A stretch of DNA of 6,461 nt, from NCBI GenBank assembly GCA_016929465.1, contig JAFGIT010000217.1:1-6461 (forward strand), read 5' to 3'. The stretch comes from Candidatus Coatesiibacteriota bacterium. Lineage in GTDB: Bacteria; B130-G9. The notes under the pieces were generated by a model, which saw nothing but the letters and a program-made list of their open reading frames with translations, was not told the origin of the DNA and did not search any database. Positions within the stretch are counted from its first letter, which is position 1. The number at the start of each line of letters is the position of its first letter. Made by a program: the position numbers and the translations under genes. Positions 4,733 through 6,461 of the stretch are shown piece after piece.

Positions 4733-6461
4733 ATGCACACTTTTCGAGTAATGGTCTTGGCTATTGCGGCCGTGACAATCTTAGGGCTGGTTGTCACGAG
4801 CGCGATCGCCGCAGATTATTATGTTGACCAGAGCGCGACGGGCACGGGCTCCGGCGCCGACTGGACGAATGCTTTCACGACGATCGAGGACGGCATCAAG
4901 GCGTGTTCTGGCACGTCTGCCGACACGGTTCACGTGGCGGCAGCTACCTACGCAGAGAACCTCGTGTTGGACAACTACGTTACGCTGCTGGGTGGCTACC
5001 CGCCGGGCGGCGGCACGCGCGATCCTGACACCAACGTAACGATTATCGATGGTAAAGGGACTGGAATAGCGGTCCACATCGAGAACAAGATTGAAATTTG
5101 TATAGATGGATTCACGATCCAAAATGGCTATCGAGCAGGCACCGGCGGCGGCGTGCGAATCTACAATGATGCCTCCGCGAGGATCACCAACTGCGTCGTT
5201 CAAGATAGCAATGCGACGACAAATGGCGGCGGCATTTACATTTACTATGATTGTGTGGTTGAGATTAGTGATTGTGAGATTATAAACAACAAGGCCCGCG
5301 AAGGAGCTGGCATATACGTATATGATGCGGAAATGAGCATATCCGGCTGCAGGATATCATACAATGATGCTGTAAACGTCGGCAGCGTATCCAGACTGGG
5401 CGGCGGAATCCGATGCGGCTATTGGTCGGATGTTACGATCGACGAATGCGATATATCCTATAATACGGCCGATTACGATGGAGGCGGGATTTACGCCGAT
5501 CACGTTGACTCCCTCGTGGTCACGGACTGCAACATCTTTGGGAATAGAGCCAAGCACTGGGGCGGTGGATTCTACGGCGCCTATTACGACTTCGAGTTGC
5601 GGGATTGCGTCATAAGGGACAATCTGGCTGATAGTACTGAGTATAACGGGTATGGCGGTGGATTGTCCTTTTACGAAGGCGCTGTGGATCGCTGCGAAGT
5701 CATCAACTGCATAGTCCGCAGTAACAAAGCCGAGGACGGGGGTGGCGGGGTCTATTGCAGCGGGAGCGAACCGTCATTTGAGAACACCGTCATATCAGAT
5801 AACGAAGTGACCAGCGGAAACGGCGGGGGATTCTACTGCGAATACGACAGCGCCCCATCCTTGATGAACTGCATTGTAGTTGACAACCGCGCCGATTACG
5901 GAGGCGGCATCTACAACGCGTACAACTCCGGTCACACGGCGAGCGTGACGGTCCATAGCTGCACGTTCTCGGAGAACGAGGCGTATCTGACGGACAGCGG
6001 CGGAGCGATATTCCTGGAGGACGATACCAGCGCGGAGGTCAGAGACTCGATTCTGTGGAGAGACAGGCCCAACGAGACAGACGGGACCGGGACCTTCACG
6101 ATAACATACTCCGATGTTGACGGCAGCGGCTACGGCGAGGACGGCGGCTGCACGCCGGACGGCAAAGGGAACATGGACTGCGACCCGCTTTTCGTTTCCG
6201 GCTACTATCTCAGCGAAACAGGGGCCGGTCAGGAGAGCGATAGCCCCTGTATCAACCGCGGTGACGACACGGCCGAGAACCTCGATTTGGACGACCGCAC
6301 CACGAGGACCGACGGCGTCGATGACACGGGCATGGTGGACATGGGATACCACTACTTGAACGGCTCCAGCCTTCACCACTACGTAGATGAGTGGAGTGGT
6401 GATGACAGCAACGGAGGAACTAGCTGGAGCGACGCCTTCTTGACGATTCAGGCGGCTATTG
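4733..6461 (+). CDS. Secreted right-handed parallel beta-helix repeat protein (3' end cut by window)
   Basis: An open frame of 576 codons running off the right edge. The ATG has GGAGG (4722-4726) 6 nt upstream. Residues 1-26 are a Sec signal peptide (hydrophobic core V6-V21, likely cleavage after A-I-A at 26), so the product is exported. Residues 29-55 form an entry motif (Y-Y-V-D, W44, A-F-T-T-I). Residues about 138-427 contain 11 coils of 26-33 residues marked by G-G-G-I-Y-like turns and C-x-I-x2-N-x-A strands, typical of parallel beta-helix proteins and similar to the repeats of chlamydial polymorphic outer membrane proteins. Residues 437-541 form a terminal module (D-P-L-F-V, S-P-C-I-N-R-G, R-T-T-R-T-D, M-G-Y-H-Y). 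From 549 the entry motif recurs, pointing to a second beta-helix. Such proteins serve in adhesion, as surface-layer components or as polysaccharide-active enzymes; no catalytic site is visible, so the function is unknown. Confidence 0.88.
   Translation, partial: MHTFRVMVLAIAAVTILGLVVTSAIAADYYVDQSATGTGSGADWTNAFTTIEDGIKACSGTSADTVHVAAATYAENLVLDNYVTLLGGYPPGGGTRDPDTNVTIIDGKGTGIAVHIENKIEICIDGFTIQNGYRAGTGGGVRIYNDASARITNCVVQDSNATTNGGGIYIYYDCVVEISDCEIINNKAREGAGIYVYDAEMSISGCRISYNDAVNVGSVSRLGGGIRCGYWSDVTIDECDISYNTADYDGGGIYADHVDSLVVTDCNIFGNRAKHWGGGFYGAYYDFELRDCVIRDNLADSTEYNGYGGGLSFYEGAVDRCEVINCIVRSNKAEDGGGGVYCSGSEPSFENTVISDNEVTSGNGGGFYCEYDSAPSLMNCIVVDNRADYGGGIYNAYNSGHTASVTVHSCTFSENEAYLTDSGGAIFLEDDTSAEVRDSILWRDRPNETDGTGTFTITYSDVDGSGYGEDGGCTPDGKGNMDCDPLFVSGYYLSETGAGQESDSPCINRGDDTAENLDLDDRTTRTDGVDDTGMVDMGYHYLNGSSLHHYVDEWSGDDSNGGTSWSDAFLTIQAAI
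5144..6013 (+). repeat. Eleven degenerate beta-helix coil repeats within the secreted protein
   Basis: Glycine turns (G-G-G-[IVF]-Y or variants) recur near residues 138, 165, 191, 223, 250, 277, 308, 337, 364, 390 and 423 of the protein, a period of 26-33 residues. Each is typically preceded by [DN]-C-x-[IV]-x2-N-x-A. The DNA is not near-identical between copies, so this is an old protein-level repeat, not a recent tandem duplication. Confidence 0.85.

Noticed and set aside
4450-4827. 125-codon plus-strand open frame
   Set aside because: It begins inside the -35/-10 promoter region with a non-ATG codon, and overlaps the signal peptide region of the beta-helix gene in another frame.
5795-6379. 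194-codon minus-strand open frame
   Set aside because: It is antisense to the beta-helix coding sequence. Its Val/Ala/Arg-rich translation is what is expected from the GC-rich complement of Asp/Gly/Tyr codons.
1-6461. CRISPR array, tRNA or rRNA gene, insertion sequence, phage or defence module
   Set aside because: No regularly spaced identical repeats, cloverleaf, transposase or integrase motifs, or defence-gene motifs were seen on either strand; the only repeats are protein-level beta-helix coils.

Overview
The window reads as chromosomal DNA of a bacterium. The genes are close-packed, carry clear Shine-Dalgarno sequences and sigma70-like promoters, and are moderately GC-rich with frequent ATA isoleucine codons. 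A Sec-exported right-handed beta-helix protein ending in a D-x-G-x-V-D-M-G-Y-H-Y-type module suggests a Gram-negative, probably uncultivated lineage. The phylum cannot be fixed from this sequence.

Layout. Bases 1-2959 (minus strand) hold one apparent operon, read right to left: an M24 Xaa-Pro peptidase, elongation factor P (efp), biotin carboxyl carrier protein (accB) and biotin carboxylase (accC, cut by the left window edge). The gaps are 79, 19 and 17 nt, and a candidate promoter lies at 3010-3038. The order peptidase-efp-accB-accC is a known conserved neighbourhood; in Bacillus the matching genes are yqhT, efp, accB and accC, with other genes in between. Bases 2960-3252 are a divergent intergenic region. 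Bases 3253-4179 (plus) encode a GalE-like NAD-dependent sugar-nucleotide epimerase, followed by a strong intrinsic terminator (4308-4339). After it comes a near-consensus promoter (4450-4478) and a leader of about 250 nt with competing stems. This leads into a secreted beta-helix protein (4733 to beyond the right edge) with 11 glycine-marked coils, a cysteine ladder, a terminal module, and the start of what looks like a second beta-helix module.

How the genes fit together. AccB and AccC form the biotin half of acetyl-CoA carboxylase (malonyl-CoA for fatty acid synthesis). EF-P relieves ribosome stalling at proline runs, and the peptidase cleaves X-Pro bonds, so the operon joins lipid synthesis with proline-related protein metabolism. 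The epimerase probably supplies sugar nucleotides for surface glycans. The beta-helix protein is exported and separately transcribed. I found no defence system, mobile element, CRISPR array or RNA gene. The least explained parts are the structured leader and the repeat architecture and base-composition drift of the beta-helix gene.
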